Under the pieces are notes generated by a model that was not told the DNA's origin, made no database searches, and saw only the letters and a list, made by a program, of their open reading frames with translations. Shown here in pieces: positions 6,480-7,032 of a stretch of DNA of 7,032 nt. A program made the position numbers and the translations under genes. The stretch comes from JANQLU01 sp964434955 (GTDB lineage Bacteria; Planctomycetota; Planctomycetia; Pirellulales; Pirellulaceae), in NCBI GenBank assembly GCA_964434955.1, contig CAYSXI010000230.1, positions 1-7,032 on the forward strand. The letters are read 5' to 3'. Numbering within the stretch: position 1 is the first letter of the stretch; every line of letters starts with the position of its first letter.

Positions 6480-6821
6480 CTACATACCCTTTTTCTCCAT
6501 GTGTTGTTTCTTGATTACAAGGAAGTAAATCAAAACTCCGACCCATGTCGTGAAGGCCGCAATCACCGCCCAAAGTACGCCATTCTCTACGCCGTTCTTG
6601 TTCGCATCGGCGTAGACGATGTATCCACATCCGCCCATGATCGCGAGACCGATCAAAAATGGGACGCCGTAACACAGGCACATGATTCCACAAGCTGCTC
6701 CGGCACCGGCAGCTTCCGCTCCGGCATCGGCTGCGGAAACAACTTGCTCGAGCCCGACCGTTGCCAGCATTCCAAAAACCAAGAATCCCAGGAGCAACGC
6801 AATTGATTTCCATACTTTCAT
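6480..6821 (-). CDS. Small secreted/membrane protein with Cys cluster and PLDc_N-like membrane hairpin
   Basis: I do not recognise a named gene. The 113-residue product has a signal-like N-terminus (hydrophobic 7-22, possible cleavage after VSA at 30), an Ala/Gly spacer (31-43), then C44-x3-C48-x-C50 and two hydrophobic segments (about 52-70 and 82-103) joined by YADANKNGVENG. The tail is basic (KKQHMEKKG). The layout repeats that of the 220-residue neighbour: the loops YADANKNGVENGVLW and YNDATRNNVDNAALW align without gaps, and both second helices hold LIY followed by a basic residue. They are probably tandem paralogs that diverged by gain of a linker and repeat in one. The start is supported by GGAG (6832-6835) ten bases upstream. 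A strong terminator follows, so this gene looks like its own unit or the end of the homoserine dehydrogenase unit, 88 bases upstream. Confidence 0.75.
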   Translation of the reverse strand: MKVWKSIALLLGFLVFGMLATVGLEQVVSAADAGAEAAGAGAACGIMCLCYGVPFLIGLAIMGGCGYIVYADANKNGVENGVLWAVIAAFTTWVGVLIYFLVIKKQHMEKKGM

Positions 6822-6867
6822 TGAATCTTTTCTCCGCGAAATTGACGAGCTGTTTGCAGTTTGGCCG

Positions 6868-6897
6868 CGGGTTTCAATCTAGTTGACTCGAAACCCG
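6868..6897. other. Perfect 8-bp inverted repeat between the homoserine dehydrogenase end and the small membrane gene
   Basis: CGGGTTTC (6868-6875) and GAAACCCG (6890-6897) form a perfect stem around a 14-base loop. It starts about 12 bases after the stop codon of the upstream gene, where a terminator would be expected, but there is no T run on the minus strand. It may be a weak or factor-dependent terminator, an RNA 3'-end stabiliser or an operator for the downstream gene. Confidence 0.4.
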
Positions 6898-6909
6898 GTT
6901 GCAATCGCG

Positions 6910-7032
6910 TCAACCGTCGATCAACTGCATTTTTTCCGCCCTGGATAGGAAAAACTCACGCACCAAATTGATCAAGTCATTGACGACGGCCTGGGAGGTC
7001 GGAAATCGGCCGGCGCCTCGACCAGAGAGCTG
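6910..7032 (-). CDS. Homoserine dehydrogenase, C-terminal end (5' part outside window)
   Basis: Only the last 40 residues are present. They contain GRGAGRFPTSQAVVNDL (residues 4-20 of the visible part), matching the conserved motif near the end of the homoserine dehydrogenase catalytic domain (G-x-G-A-G-x-x-P-T-x-S-A-V-V-x-D-L). This enzyme reduces aspartate semialdehyde to homoserine with NAD(P)H, on the route to threonine and methionine. The protein stops about 20 residues after the motif. It therefore lacks the C-terminal ACT domain of many monofunctional enzymes and is either a short form or the end of a bifunctional aspartokinase-homoserine dehydrogenase, which also ends soon after this motif. 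The window cannot tell these apart. It reads in the same direction as all other genes here. Confidence 0.72.
   Translation of the reverse strand, partial: QLSGRGAGRFPTSQAVVNDLINLVREFFLSRAEKMQLIDG

Noticed and set aside
6595..6615. EF-hand-like DANKNGVE in the 113-residue protein
   Set aside because: Only half of a calcium loop is present, it lies in the short turn between two membrane helices, and the paralog does not keep the spacing residues (DATRNNVD).

Overview
The window looks like a stretch of a planctomycete chromosome, probably from the Pirellula/Rhodopirellula group. The reasons are an EF-Tu whose switch I segment lacks the usual RGITI motif, a large PEP-CTERM protein built from T5SS/PEP-CTERM-type repeats, tRNA genes without encoded CCA, and small secreted or membrane proteins with low-complexity linkers. 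The lineage is inferred from protein features, not from a database match. Every recognisable gene is on the minus strand, so the window reads from right to left.

From the right edge in transcription order: the last 40 residues of a homoserine dehydrogenase-like protein (6910-7032); a 113-residue secreted/membrane protein (6480-6821) closed by a strong intrinsic terminator (6408-6443); a 220-residue relative of it (5706-6368) with a Cys-x2-Cys-x2-Cys cluster and a DPFGD repeat, translated from a duplicated Shine-Dalgarno; yidD (5343-5681), 24 bases downstream and probably in the same operon; a 207-base leader with a nested stem structure; a 940-residue PEP-CTERM surface protein (2313-5135) with its own terminator (2228-2258); a promoter (1957-1984); and the cluster tRNA-Thr(UGU), tRNA-Tyr(GUA), tRNA-Gly(UCC), tRNA-Thr(GGU), then tuf, cut by the left edge only a few residues before its end.

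The tRNA-tuf block is a translation operon with the same gene order and anticodons as thrU-tyrU-glyT-thrT-tufB of Escherichia coli. The middle of the window concerns the envelope: YidD assists membrane protein insertion, the PEP-CTERM protein is predicted to be exported and sorted at the cell envelope, and the two small proteins form a paralogous pair (signal peptide, Cys cluster, two membrane segments resembling the PLDc_N fold). The points most worth a second look are the structured leader that could hide the ribosome binding site of the PEP-CTERM gene, the paralogous Cys-cluster pair, and the altered switch I of EF-Tu.
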